Numbered from the stretch's first letter, positions 10,961 to 23,100 are shown. The stretch: DNA of 64,000 nt from Microthyrium microscopicum (GCA_010405405.1 MU004231.1:2347249-2411248), one strand, 5' to 3'. The notes: a model not told the origin generated them from the letters alone. Numbers and translations: made by a program.

Positions 10961-11919
10961 TTGATTCATCGCGGTCATCACTTTTGCGCCAAATTCTGAT
11001 CTGGTCACTATTTGCATCCGGGTTCTACTGTTTCCTTTTTATAGGCAGGCAGCGAGTTGATACTCGGGGTATCTTTTTATTTGTCTTAGAATTGTAATTT
11101 GAGGTGGCATTTGAAACGCTCGATAAGTCGAATCTGTCGAGAAGCGAGTCGGAGTTTTGGTGTTGCGGAGCAGGATGCCTTTTAGGGAGTACAACAGATG
11201 CCTGGGCTACTGTGTGGTGACAGCTCTTCTACTCTCCCATTAAGGTACCCTGGGGAAACAGGAGATCGTCAAGGAAACCCCCCCTCAAGGGCTTTTGGGG
11301 AGAGGCAGGTCAAGCCACCTTTGAGGCGATTACCGCCATGTTGCTGGAGAGAATTATGAGAAAGGCAACAGGTCTGGGTCAAAGCATGCACGCTACAAGG
11401 CTTTGCAACAAAGAGGTGGTGCGAAGTAGAACGTGAATTATGGTCTTGGTGCTTTGCAAACATCTTCTCGGCCAGAGAGCAGCACAAACACGACCTGAAC
11501 ACGGACACATTACGCTCAATAAGCGCCCGGCGACTACAGGTAAGAGACGTTGTTAGTTCCTCTATTTGTTTTCTATTAGTGACCTGCCCTGATGAGGCCG
11601 CCATCGCCATTTCGCGCGGCTTTCACAACTCCAACACAATTCGGCCACCGCACAGACTCAATACTGGATAAGACAGTTGGAACATCTCGAGTTTTTTGTC
11701 CAGTTGTTTAAGACTGTTCACTCAAAAGTTGTCTGCTTTTCACTTGAAGATTGCAATGGTCAACTGTGAACCTCCAACTTCGCCACGAGGTTTGCCGATA
11801 ATTCGGCCCGCGCACAGACCACTACGCCAAGCCTGCTCCGGCTTGAGCAGCAAGTGGGATTTCCATCATTACAAAACAATCGCTGCCCATATTCTCCTGT
11901 CAAGGCAACCACCCTCTCT
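10961..11919. promoter_or_regulatory. upstream region of the CDK gene
   Basis: About 950 bp with no supported gene, expected to include the promoter and long 5' leader of the kinase gene. A minus-strand 113-codon frame (11,269-11,610) shows no motif. The kinase frame is open for 22 codons upstream of the preferred ATG. Confidence 0.4.
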
Positions 11920-14900
11920 ATGGCACGAGGTCGATCAACTCCTCCATTTGATGACCCAAAGGCGTCTAGAGATAGGCAAAGTAGGAGGCGCTCTCGTTCC
12001 AGATCTCCGATTCAGCCGAGTCTTTCGCAACGTCACGCAGACGGACGGGCAGCACGACCGCCGACCAAAGAGCTTTTCCCTAACCGTTTCCCATCTCGTC
12101 CAGAACAAGATAGACACCCCCGGTCCAACCGCGACCTACCTCCGCACCAGTCATCGACCGGAATCCGGTTGGAAACCAAGTCAACTCGAGATTCGTATGT
12201 GAAGACTGGCTCAACCCATGACCGGGAACGATCACCAAACATATCCTTCAACAAATCTAGTCGTACAAAATCCATCACTTCTTCCATCCTTCCACCCGAT
12301 AGAGACGCAAAAGATCATCGCAGACGGCCAAGCTCTCGAGATCGAGATCATCGGTCGGAAGACAGAGTTGGGTATCGCCATCCTCGAGACTACGACTCAC
12401 AGATCGATAGAAAAGCCTCTTCAAGAGGCCTGCGCAAGGAGATCGAGCCTAATAACCACTCCGCAACTTCTCGCCTTCGTCACAAGCGTTCGAGATCTAG
12501 GTCGGCATCTCCAGAGCGGAGAGATTCGAGACGAGAACAGTCACCATCGCCAAAACGGCACCACCAAGTCTATCGAGAATCCGCGCAAGAGTCAAGCACC
12601 GGCGTAGACAAATCCAAGAGGTACCAAGCAGGAGGGGAGTCAAAATATTTTGAGCAGCGGCTGGCACCTGATATTGGAGACAGAAAGGGCCATCATAACA
12701 GAGAGGAGTCAAGATATATTGATCAGGAATTACGGCACGGGGAATCGCACAAGTCAAGTAACAACGCTCATGCAATTGACGCTGAAGAGAGGCCAAGAAA
12801 AAGACGGAATAGAACGCCTGAAGACGACTTTGGGACGTCACGCCGCAACTCTACTATAGCGCGCCCAACTTCGCCTTCCGATCAAACTCGTCCCTCTGTG
12901 GCTTCACGCGGGCACCAAGACGACTCGGAGCATCCACGTCGCGGTATAAGATCACCATCAGTACATTCTACTGCTTCGAGGTCTTCGTATAGAAACTGGT
13001 CCCGTCACGGCTCACCCGAAATGTATAACGATCCCTATCCATCTCGAGGTCGGCAAAATTCCGGGCATCGTCAGTATCCGAAGTCTCCTCCGCATCATCT
13101 TTCTCATTCTGCTCAAAACTATCATGGGGATTCTTCTCGCGGAAACCGTGGAAGTTATTCGCATGGTTCGCCTCCGCACAGCTATCCTCAACAATCACCT
13201 CCCCATTCTGGATATGGCCAGCCACAAAGTCCATATCACCAAAATAATAACTTCTCCCAAGGACAAAGCACCCCCGGATACTCCAATAGCTCATCCTTCC
13301 GTGGTCGAGGATCGGTCTCCAGCGCCACTGGCCCACTTGGAAGAGGCCACTTTCAGAATTTGTCTTGGACTCCGGATAAAGGTAGTCGAGGAGGAATCGC
13401 TCCTAGTGAGAGACGTCTCCCTCCACGACAATCAGACTCGGAAACACCCGGCTCCTCAGGCCTAACTGGCCAGGCAACCACAACGGGTACGGCACACGAC
13501 GATCATGCTCGACCGAAAGCCGAGTCCGAAGCCGTACATGAAGATGGAGACGGAAGAAGTACGAGTTCTCGTAGAGAAGATAGCGACAAAAGCATAGCAA
13601 ATGCTAATCAATCTTCTAAGCCAGGGCTGACAGGTTCTGCAAGTAAAGTGTCGTCAAGTCCTACCGGCTCAAAGTCAACGTCAATCAAATTTGAAATGAA
13701 GGCACCAACACAACCAGGACTCACGAAACGTGCAAACGTCATCCAAACTGTCGCAAAGCCACCTATCAAGCCATCTGTGTTCCAGTCGCTGGAAACCAAA
13801 TTCGAAGACAAACCCCGGCGAACCGAATATCCATCTCGTGGTAAGGTGCTTCCACCCCCGCGTCTTGGTAATTCTCGTCACGACGACTACGGCTCTCACA
13901 AATATCCTCCACCCCGAGAACCTCATCGGTTCGATCGGGAGCCTTATCGAGAGCGACCTCTACATCCAACGCCATTAGGTCCTCGCGATCGACGACCCTT
14001 TGATAATAGAGATGTAGATCCGCGTGCTCGACGTGGGTATGAACCACCGCCAAAGATTTTAAAATCCTCCAAACCGCGAAGAAAGAAGTTTAAAAAGGTC
14101 GTCAAGAAGCATCGCCGGGTCGTCCTCCCCGTCCAGAAGCTACCAGAAGATTGGGCACAGTCCGATTTTGTGTACTACCCAAAGCCTGATCGGAATTCAG
14201 TAGTAGGCGCTGGTACATACGGCAAGGTCTTCAAAGCGCATCACGTATATTTGAGCAAATGTGTCGCACTGAAGACGTTGCCGCTTGTCAAACTCAGAAG
14301 AAAACCAGGGACTCGCGAATACATCACCCGGGACAAGAAGCGAAAGCGACAAGATCGTTGGGTAAAGGATGGCCTTCATCTTACTTCTTTACGCGAAATC
14401 AAGCTTCTCAAGTCGATCAGTCATCAACATGAGAATATCATTGGTATCAGAGAAATATTTCTGGAAGGTCCATCATGTAACTTGGTGTTTGACTATTTCG
14501 AGTTTGACATGCATGGCATCATTTACAGTTCCAAAGTGGGATTGGAAGACGGCATGATGAAAGACCTCATTCAGCAAGTGTTTCGTGGCCTTGATTTCTT
14601 GCACACAAAAGCTCATATTCTTCACCGAGACATCAAAGCAGCCAACATTCTTGTCAGCTCTGCTGGACAGGTTAGAATTACGGATTTTGGACTGGCAAAG
14701 CATGTCAAGGATGACGCCGAACTGGAAAATCAACCCTGGTACCGCAAAAAGTTTGAGCACTCCAATCGGGTTATCACCACACCTTATCGTCCACCAGAAC
14801 TCCTCTTAGGTGCCACCTTATATGGAGGAGAGGTTGACGTATGGAGCGCTGGGTGCGTTCTTTTCGAGGCCTTCCTGAAGAAACTTCCTTTTCAAGGAAC

Positions 14901-15972
14901 GGGCGAAGATGTCGACCATCTCCTGACAATTTGGAAAATTCTAGGCCTCCCCAATGTCAACAAATACCCTGAAGTAGTGGAACTAGAGTGGTACTGGCTA
15001 TTCATGTCGCGTGTTCAACCGAAAAAGTCCATCTTCGCTCGCCTATACAAGAATAAGATCTCACCACAGCTGTACCACCTCCTCTGTTGCATATTCCAAC
15101 ACGACCCAAAGAAACGACCTACGGCCGCCCAAGTCCTCACCCACCCCTTCTTCACATCCGAGTCACCTCTTCCTGAGTCATCAGCACCAGTCCTACAGTC
15201 TGTAGAAGGCGAATGGCACGAACTGGAGTACAAGATGATCCGCGACAAAGAGAAGGCCTCCGTACGCCGAAAACAAGAAGACAAGGTCATCATCGCCTAC
15301 CTCAAGCACAAGCAAGACGATCATGAGCGCAAAAAGGCAGAGGCTATCCTCGACTCCGAGATTGAGAATCATAATGCTCGCGTTGAATTCTACAAGAAGG
15401 AGCAAGAAGACTTTCAACTCCGTCTCGACTCTCGCGCAGCAGACGCCGAAAACGATGAAGATCATGCTAAGCAAGTCGTGGAAATGAAGAAGACCCATGG
15501 CGACATCTACATGGACTCTTCTCGACGCAACCGGTATCGTGGCCCAAATCGTGAGAAGGCGGATGAGAAGTTATGCCATGAGGCGTTTCGCTGGTATGAA
15601 GATGAACGGAAGAAAGGCAACGATCCCATCGCTACATCACCCGTTGCTCCGTCGAAAGTCCGCATTCATGAGAAACCGAAATCCATAACGTCGACTACGA
15701 CCAAACGACCTTCAAAGTCACTGCTGCGTGGCGTGCTCAAGCAGGATACGCCGGCCAAGTCCAAGACATCGACGCCCTCAAAATCTTCAGATCGCGAGGA
15801 ACGCAAGCGCGTCTTCGCTAAAAAGCAGACGGTGTACGATCGACAGATGACAGCTTATGCGCGCAAGAAAGGTCGACAGGTTGCTAGTCGGAATGTGAGC
15901 GATAAGCGCGAAGCTGGATCGCCGCTTGTAGATGAGCGTGACCATAAGAAGTTGCGTGAAGATGGGCGATAG
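11920..15972 (+). CDS. large cyclin-dependent kinase, CTD kinase (Ctk1/CDK12-like) type
   Basis: A single-exon gene of about 1,350 residues. The ATG at 11,920 (MARGRSTPP) is preferred over the upstream in-frame ATG at 11,854, whose extra 22 codons do not look conserved. Residues 1 to about 740 are a disordered RS/SR-, Arg-, Ser- and Pro-rich arm, as in transcription-linked CDKs. The kinase domain follows, with glycine loop GAGTYGKV (from Gly763), VALK lysine 785, cyclin-facing helix LTSLREIKLL, HRDIKAAN (Asp904), DFGLAK (Asp922) and a YRPPELLLG P+1 loop. A basic insert lies between the VALK lysine and the cyclin helix. The C-terminal about 230 residues are charged and coiled-coil-like. CTD kinases phosphorylate the RNA polymerase II tail in the nucleus. 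The kinase call is firm; the Ctk1/CDK12 placement is probable only. Confidence 0.88.
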   Translation: MARGRSTPPFDDPKASRDRQSRRRSRSRSPIQPSLSQRHADGRAARPPTKELFPNRFPSRPEQDRHPRSNRDLPPHQSSTGIRLETKSTRDSYVKTGSTHDRERSPNISFNKSSRTKSITSSILPPDRDAKDHRRRPSSRDRDHRSEDRVGYRHPRDYDSQIDRKASSRGLRKEIEPNNHSATSRLRHKRSRSRSASPERRDSRREQSPSPKRHHQVYRESAQESSTGVDKSKRYQAGGESKYFEQRLAPDIGDRKGHHNREESRYIDQELRHGESHKSSNNAHAIDAEERPRKRRNRTPEDDFGTSRRNSTIARPTSPSDQTRPSVASRGHQDDSEHPRRGIRSPSVHSTASRSSYRNWSRHGSPEMYNDPYPSRGRQNSGHRQYPKSPPHHLSHSAQNYHGDSSRGNRGSYSHGSPPHSYPQQSPPHSGYGQPQSPYHQNNNFSQGQSTPGYSNSSSFRGRGSVSSATGPLGRGHFQNLSWTPDKGSRGGIAPSERRLPPRQSDSETPGSSGLTGQATTTGTAHDDHARPKAESEAVHEDGDGRSTSSRREDSDKSIANANQSSKPGLTGSASKVSSSPTGSKSTSIKFEMKAPTQPGLTKRANVIQTVAKPPIKPSVFQSLETKFEDKPRRTEYPSRGKVLPPPRLGNSRHDDYGSHKYPPPREPHRFDREPYRERPLHPTPLGPRDRRPFDNRDVDPRARRGYEPPPKILKSSKPRRKKFKKVVKKHRRVVLPVQKLPEDWAQSDFVYYPKPDRNSVVGAGTYGKVFKAHHVYLSKCVALKTLPLVKLRRKPGTREYITRDKKRKRQDRWVKDGLHLTSLREIKLLKSISHQHENIIGIREIFLEGPSCNLVFDYFEFDMHGIIYSSKVGLEDGMMKDLIQQVFRGLDFLHTKAHILHRDIKAANILVSSAGQVRITDFGLAKHVKDDAELENQPWYRKKFEHSNRVITTPYRPPELLLGATLYGGEVDVWSAGCVLFEAFLKKLPFQGTGEDVDHLLTIWKILGLPNVNKYPEVVELEWYWLFMSRVQPKKSIFARLYKNKISPQLYHLLCCIFQHDPKKRPTAAQVLTHPFFTSESPLPESSAPVLQSVEGEWHELEYKMIRDKEKASVRRKQEDKVIIAYLKHKQDDHERKKAEAILDSEIENHNARVEFYKKEQEDFQLRLDSRAADAENDEDHAKQVVEMKKTHGDIYMDSSRRNRYRGPNREKADEKLCHEAFRWYEDERKKGNDPIATSPVAPSKVRIHEKPKSITSTTTKRPSKSLLRGVLKQDTPAKSKTSTPSKSSDREERKRVFAKKQTVYDRQMTAYARKKGRQVASRNVSDKREAGSPLVDERDHKKLREDGR

Positions 15973-16307
15973 GACAGCCTTGATTGCGACGAGGTTTGAA
16001 GGATCTAAGAAAGGCGGTCTTTGGATCTGACAAGCTCGGCACGTCGTAATTGTAACATAATCAATTATTGAAATGAAACACATTTCGCATCTCACTAAGC
16101 TCTATCCTATTGACTTTACTTGCTTAGCTAGCACTTTAAGTTCTGAAATTGTCCAATTTCATCAGTCAATGAAAGCAACTGGGCATGAAAACCCCCAATG
16201 GCAAAGCAAGCAGGTATCATTCCATGAAAATTACAATTACTGTACATATATGCCCTTCAACAACTCTTCCGCTCATCTCACATTGCACGTCCTGGCCCAG
16301 CTCCATC
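15973..16307. other. convergent 3' intergenic region
   Basis: About 335 bp between the kinase gene (+) and the cysteine-rich membrane-protein gene (-). Presumed 3' UTRs; no other feature is seen. Confidence 0.45.
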
Positions 16308-17691
16308 CTAAGTTCGCTGAGACATCGGCTGCTGATATTCATGAGGCGTAGGCCCTGCTTGAGAGGCTGGCAACTCAAACACATTTTCCGGCACTCTCTC
16401 TGTCCCGTTGAACTTGAAGTTTTGCGCCATTGCTCCATGCGCGTTTGTTGTCTGTCCTAAGCCATTCTCGCCACCTTCATGTCCCATTTCATGCACCGGA
16501 TTCAGGGACTGTCGCCATCCAGTACCGAATTCGGGGGTGATAGGCGATCGTTCCGAGCCCGGGCCGCTGCCTGTTTGGTCGGATGGCGAAAGCGAGGACA
16601 CGCCAGAAAATCTGTTTGGCTGACCTAGAGCTTGTTGGTTTACGACAGGGTAGTCGGGAGTGCGCTGTGGAGGGGAGTGCGTGATGTCGCCTGGTAGCTC
16701 TACAAAATTACTGTTTTGTTGTTGTACTGGAAAGCCTTCGAGCTCATTAACAGCCGGCTTATCAGTGGTAGGTGTGTTGTTGTTTCGTTGAGGGAGCCAG
16801 GAGAAGCGTTTGCCCTGCGGAGATGTTACGGTTGGAGTGACTTTGTCATCGTTGACTTCGCTGTTCGCCTGGTGTTTGTTATGACGGCGGCGTAGGAAGT
16901 GGATGAGCGCGAAGAGGAGGAGTAAAGCAATAACGCCGCATATTGCACCAACTATTACTCCTACTTTGCTAGATGAAGAGGATTTCGCTGCGGTTGCTGG
17001 GTCTTTGTTGTTGGTATCGGCTGTATTCGCAGCAGACGGCCCAGATGACGTGGACGAGACAGAAGTGGTGCTCCTAGGGTCTACTGTGCTACCTGAGGAT
17101 ATGGATGTGGAGCCGGTGGCTTTGGAAGATACCGGGTCCTTCGACGTGGTGCTTGAAGCAGATGATTTCGAACTAGGAGGCGAAGTGGTTTTTGGCGAGG
17201 CAGGGCCAGGCGTTATTGCGGACGTGATAGTAGCAATAGTCTTACCCTCATCAAGGCTGAAGAAAGCGACTCCAGGTTTGGTGCAGCAATCGAATGAGAC
17301 GCGATTTGCATTGCAGCAGTATTGTCCTGTTGAGCATTCTTTAACCGCCTGATTTCCACCACCCGAGCCGTTATCTATCATGTAGGATCAGTATATAAGG
17401 CTACAGGTTGTCATTGCGTGGATATTTCTTACCTGTTTGGCAAAAGCCTGGACATCCTTTGCCTTTCCAGCTTTGGTCCGTACAGCTGTAGCGTCCAAAA
17501 TAGTCATTTACAGGATCGAAACAGAGTCCGTTGTTTAGGCAAACCCAGTTCAACGGACAGCACTGAGTTCCTCCAGACAAACTATCGCCGCAAGGACCAA
17601 CAGCCTCTGCGACGACTTCATCTCCATTTGGATAATAGCAGGACTGGGCCACCACGACCGCGGGTAGCAGAAGAAGGAGATAAAATAACAT
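16308..17691 (-). CDS. cysteine-rich single-pass membrane protein, Mid2/WSC-like architecture
   Basis: Exons 17433-17691 and 16308-17374 (58-nt intron, CAG/GTAAGA donor) give 441 residues. A signal peptide (MLFYLLLLLPAVVVAQ) precedes a Cys-rich extracellular region with CC pairs (QCCPLNWVC, QYCCNANRVSFDCC). A Ser/Thr-rich, probably O-mannosylated stalk follows. One transmembrane helix (about residues 223-247) is followed by RRRH and a cytosolic tail of about 190 residues. This is the layout of fungal cell-surface sensor-like or wall-anchored proteins, but the Cys pattern is not a WSC domain I can confirm. A surface sensing or adhesion role is inference. The ATG at 17,691 is chosen because it opens the signal peptide. 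Confidence 0.8.
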
Positions 17692-18158
17692 TTTGAATGG
17701 GATTGTGGGCAGAAAGAACAAAGAATTAAGGAAGTAAGGTTAGGCCAGAGGTGGCGTTGACTGTTGAGGCGGGTAGTAACAGATTGCCCAGGAGAGAGAG
17801 GGGAGTAAAAAGAAATTGGAGGAAAGACTCAATTGTTGACAGTGTCCCCCTCATTGGCGAAGGAGGTTGTGCTGGCAATTACTAGTACCTTGGTGCTAAG
17901 GGAAGGTGCAACACACCAGACGGGTACCACCATGTACTTCATGTATTTGGCTCAGTTCAATCCAAAGGTCTAGTTGTACTCCATAGTATAAAACTGTCTC
18001 ACCTGTTATATTTCAAGAATCATCTCTTCGTTCCCTAGCTTGCGGGAAAATGGGAACTGCGCATTGATCTTACACCCACCATCTTTATGTACATAAGGCA
18101 TCCGCATAGCAAAGCCCAAATCCTCTCATATGCTCGTGTTTGTCATCTCAAGACATCT
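17692..18158. other. intergenic between two minus-strand genes
   Basis: About 470 bp: the promoter of the cysteine-rich membrane-protein gene and the 3' UTR of the mitochondrial-protein gene. No coding or RNA feature is supported. Confidence 0.45.
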
Positions 18159-18897
18159 TCATTTCCTCATTGCTCTGCCAAATAACCTCATAAGCGGTAT
18201 GACCGCAGCGCGAGCAAACCACGGCGTCAACCAAACGCTTCCTACAACTCGTACTGGTAGTATAGCTTTTACCACTGCCCAAGCCGTAGCCACTTCCACC
18301 ACAACCTTCCAGCCACCACTCTTATTCTTGACAGCATCTACATCCATTTCGGCACCTTTAGCAACGTCTCCTGCTTTCATTGTTGAGACTGCAGGCTTTT
18401 CTGGATTGCCCTCCACCCATCCCTTCCTTCTGAAATACTTGCCCCACTTTTCCACTCCAGCTTTGACCCATTCGCCTTCCACAATTCTTTCTGGTAGCCA
18501 GTTGGAGTAGTGGAAAGCGGAGGCCAGTAGGACTAATGGGACTATGGCAGTGATTTCATGCAATATGAGAAATGATGTAACGTGAGAGATTGGTGCTGTG
18601 AGAAGTGGCGTTGTGTAGCTGCGTAGAAATGGCGGGACTGTCAAGGATATTTAGCTCCCTGGCCATGTCTCATCATTGTATACCAGTGATTGGTTATGTT
18701 CGGATGTGTAAAGATGGCTTACATCGACTATTTAGACGTTGTAGTCTTGATATACGTTGCGAATCGGCTTGCGCGTTTGTCGAGCCTTTAGAGGTCGATG
18801 ATGCATGTCTCGGCCTTGCGTGGCTTCCGTCAAGTGGTGAAGTTACATTTCGTCCATTCCTTAGTATCCTGAATCGATTGAAAACTGAAGATCTCAT
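18159..18897 (-). CDS. predicted mitochondrial membrane protein
   Basis: Exons 18723-18897 and 18159-18637 (85-nt intron, GTAAGC donor, GACAG acceptor) join in frame to 217 residues. The first exon encodes a classic mitochondrial presequence: starting MRSSVFNRFRILRNGRN, rich in Arg and Ser with almost no acid. The second exon starts FPPFLRSYTTPLL and has a long hydrophobic segment (SHVTSFLILHEITAIVPLVLL) followed by FHYSNWLP. A second, weaker hydrophobic region lies near the C-terminus, which ends in basic residues. This resembles small fungal inner-membrane proteins of the mitochondrial ribosome-associated (Mrx/Fmp) class. I cannot name the exact family. Missing the first exon would lose the targeting signal. 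Confidence 0.75.
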
Positions 18898-20140
18898 AAT
18901 GGAAATGGCAATATACAAGAATTGAGACAGATACAATTTGAGCGATTGGAAGGTGAGGTTAAGCAACACAAGATATGATTGGCCACAAACCTAGCGCTAC
19001 AAGGCTGTCAAGGTTGTACGCCACCAAATCCTCTCGCAGAGCCTCTACATCTGCATCTCCAGCATAAGAACAATCCATGTCACTAACTCAACCATAAAAA
19101 TTTCTGATATGATGTGAAAGTATATATATAGCACATGTTTCCCGTTCAATACTTAAAAACTCTAACCACAGTGTTGGCAATGATCGCTCCAAAAAAAACC
19201 ATTTAATGTTGGAAGTCAATCAATGTTTATGAATAGAAACCAACCAACCAACCATACATATTTCTATCAAGATAACCTCAAATCCGACCAACAAAAAAAT
19301 TGTTTCTCATCCGAACACCCTTGCCGGCCCATCCAAGGGCAATTTAGATTTCGGGAGCGGGCCGTGAATTCCACAATTTTTTATCTTCCCAGTAGATTTG
19401 AACCTGCGACCCATCAATTGCCCCCATTGCCTCCTCTTGTAACGAAAGAGACGAATTAGGTTAGTCGAGACCACATTGAAGGCACCTTAACGACCGCAGG
19501 AACAGTTACTCTACTGACAGATATTGGCAAATTTACAACTTTTGAAATATAACCAACAAACAAATCACTGAGCACTAGGTATTTAAATACTTTGATGCAT
19601 TTTTATTTTCAGTCGATTCATCCCTTGAGAGAATTTGGTAATAACAAAATACCGTCTTGTGTCCGTTCGATTTAGAGTACCCCTCGTGTTAATATCTACT
19701 ATGTAGCGAAAGTTCCTCATGATGGTTTAAAAAATAAAAATCTTCTGATTTATTGAGTGACAACAGAGGAATCGCACAACGTTTTTGGCATTTCACTGAA
19801 TCATATGGGCTTAACAACACTGATGAATAGAACCAGTAAGTAATGTAATAAGACTATAGATTGCGATCTATATAAATTTATGATTTATGGCTCTCTAAAG
19901 TTAAGATTTTCGACTTGTCCTGTTCTTGAGGTTCAGGTCTGACATTCAGTTGGCACTGTTGATAGATGATAATGACCTCAAGGTGACCAAATTTCAAATT
20001 ATTGGAGCGCCAAACGGGAAATGCATCAAATAAGCTCTTGCTTTCATAGTCATATCTTGCTACAATAAATCTAGCAAAAGATTTCATCCACCAGCTTTCC
20101 AACTCAGCCCCATGTCCCATCACAGGAACCGAATTTCGCC
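18898..20140. other. intergenic, AT-leaning, no supported gene
   Basis: About 1.2 kb between the start of the mitochondrial-protein gene and the 3' end of VPS54. It includes AT-rich stretches (a TATATATATA run near 19,120) and A-tracts. Two short open frames (19,223-19,459 + and 19,878-20,123 -) lack motifs. No RNA gene passes inspection. Confidence 0.4.
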
Positions 20141-23100
20141 CTATCCAATCGTCTTCTCATTGACAACATTAACCAGCGCAGCACCAACCGCACTCGCCCC
20201 GTCGATCCTAGCAAGCCGGGTATTAAACACTTCCGCGTCACGCAAGAGCCTAGTGCCATAGTTAGCTTATGTACCACCAATTTATACTCCGCCTTGAATT
20301 AGTGAGCGCCTACCGTTGTCTGCCCTCCTCAGTATGGATATCCGCCTCTTGAAATGCCTGGGTGAATTGTTCCTGGTAGCTCTGCCACACCGGCCCCATG
20401 ATTTCTGCTACAGTATGATCTGGAAGATGTTTCGCAAGCGCTCGGTATAGCTGCGCCGTCTCTTTAGCCAACACCTCCATATGCGGACTGTTTCCCTCAC
20501 GACCTGCGTCAGCATCCATATCGATGCTACGCATGGTGGTTACGTGGTTGCCGGCGCGGACGGTCATGATTTCGACAAGTTTCTCGTGGATATTAGTCTG
20601 GTGGTCCTGGAAGAGATTTCGCGTGCGGTCAAAATCAAGCAAGAGGTCGGAGCCAGACATGGCGGGTCTGCGGCGTACGAACTCGCGTATATAGGGGATG
20701 AGTGTGATGCCAAAGGCAAGTGCTTGCGACGCGAGGGCGAGATTCTTGCTGTTGATATTTTTGAGGCCGGCGCTGGAGCGAGTGGCGCCTGCGCCGAGAA
20801 CGAGTTGGTAGGCTTGGGAGTTGTAAAGCTTTAGATAGTCTAGGATGGCGCTGGTGACTTCTGCGGAGATGGAGGGTATGCAGGCTATGAGGGTTTCGAA
20901 TCGGGATATGCCGTGTACAAGAAGTATGGCAGAGTTCGGAAGAATAAACTTTTGCTCATCGATGGTGGCGGATCGAGTGACTGTACCATTGGTGTCGCCA
21001 TTGGTGGTGGATGCTTCTTCTTTGGAAGGTTCTTCCCAGATGTAGGCTTGCTTGAGATAAGAAGGAGGATCAGATGTCATGCCTTGAAGGACGTTCGCCA
21101 GAACAACCGAGTCTGCTTCGTGGAAATCTTTCACTTCCCACGTATCGGCTTGCATAGCAGTTGCAAGACTCTGCCGCTCAGTATCAGCAAGGAAGGGGAT
21201 AAATTCGTGAATTTGATTGTTGATGACTCCCTTCAAGGCTGCTCCAGAGCGACCAGAGACGGCCTCACATTCATCTGCAAAAAGGCGATTCAGATTGAAG
21301 TAGCGGACAAAATGGGGGGTTGTAAGATGTGCACTTTGCTCTGCGCGAACTTTCAACACTTTGATGATCTGAGATTGGGCTACATCAACCGCTTGACCGA
21401 GAAGACTTGATAGATCAAGTGCATCGGTGAGTTCTTGTTGCAAATTCGGAGATGGCGATCGTGCTGGTAGAGGAGGACTCAAGGTGGCATCCAAGCTGCT
21501 CATAGTCGTATGTGCTCGCCTGATAGGCGACCGCACTGGTGAGGATATCCCAGGATCACTTGACACATCAAGTAAGAGTTTACATTGAAACTGCAGTCGA
21601 CGTAGTGCTTCGCCCACGGCGCAGTATGTATTTGTGAGCAGCTCTTCTGCATCCTCTGGTTCCAAAGAGCGAAGATTGCGAGCCAAAATAGCCGATTTTT
21701 CTTGTTGAGACAGCGGCGCTCGACTACTTCTCGTTGATATTGATGTCATGGATTCCACATCATCGTCTGATGAGCTCGGCAGGTTGTGTCGAATAATGCT
21801 CTTCATTTCTTTATTAATTGCTTCCCGGAAAGTCGCTGTGGCGAGAGTTGTAAACTTGGATCTCTTGAGGCCAATCAGTATCGCCGACAGCTTACTACGC
21901 AGTTCAGAGTTGGCAGACAGGTATGCTGGTAGTCCGGAAGGCGTGGCTACATGCATTCCTCCTCGAGCTCTTTGAGATGTGGATGCCCATCGACGTAGTG
22001 TATCATTATGAGAGACGCTTTCAAAGTGATGACGCAAATCTGTCAACAATGCTTCCAAAAATCGGGATTGATAGCCTGCTCCTATGCGTGCTCGCAATTG
22101 GTTCATACCGTCACCAAAGCCTGCTAAAGCCTTCACCCTCCGCATGTCCACCAGATCTCCTGGAGGCTTGGGACAGAGCCAAGAATGGTTCTGGGCAATC
22201 TCGGGTTCCGCATTTCCACAAGCATAATCTTCAAGGACTGCTATTCGATGAAGAGATTGCTCTAGATCACCCTGTTCAACCAGTTCTTCGCAAGTTGCAG
22301 CACCTTGTATGACGTTTTGTAGCTGAATGGTCGCGTCGCCTAGCTTCTGCAAATTCTGTCTTCGTTGTCGGGATCGAACAATTTCTAGTCTTCCCATGGC
22401 CATATCTTTATCAAGCTTTTCAAGGTCCAGTCTCAGCTTTTGTATCTTGGCCACAGAATCTGCTGCTTCGGAATGTAGCTCCCTCAGTGATCCAAGAGCG
22501 GCAAAGAATGATTTCGAAGCGGCGGAGATGGAGGAGATCAGATGTATCTCAACGGTATCCAGATACCAGGAAAGCTTTTCCTGTAATATAGCATTCGTCG
22601 CAAGAGCTTTCCGTGGTGCCACTGGCGCACCATTTGCCGACCCGTTGGCACCTTTCCCATCTTCATTCTGAACCTGCGGTGTTTTGATGACCTCCGATCT
22701 CTCTGTAACAACGTCAAAGGTTCTGGGATTTTCGAGGTGGAAGTTCTCGTCGAAGTAGACATTGGGTATAGATGTCAATGGCGCTACGGCCAATTGCGTT
22801 CGTCGGGTAGATCCACTAGATCTTCTTCTCGACAAAGTTGGACTTTCAATGGGCGTCGCTCCACTTATAGACCCTCGAGATGGGGGCCGAGAAGCCCTGT
22901 CTATCGGACTCGATGAATCAAAATATCCCGCTGAATCCTCGTCGCGACTACCAGCTCGCTCTCTTCTACTCCATTGTGAGGCGGATTGCTCAGGTTCTGC
23001 TTGTTGCCGAGCCTGGAAAAGAGAACCAACTTGGGATAAGTAAGGCCGAAAAACAATAGGGTCGATATTAGGTATATTCGTTAAAGTTACAGGGGGTATA

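Noticed and set aside
11269-11610. 113-codon minus-strand ORF upstream of the kinase
   Set aside because: Lacks motifs and lies in the likely promoter/leader of the kinase gene.
19380-19410. tRNA-like T-loop on the minus strand (GCAGGTTCAAAT context)
   Set aside because: The flanking bases do not form a T-stem, and no matching acceptor, D- or anticodon arm is found upstream on that strand.
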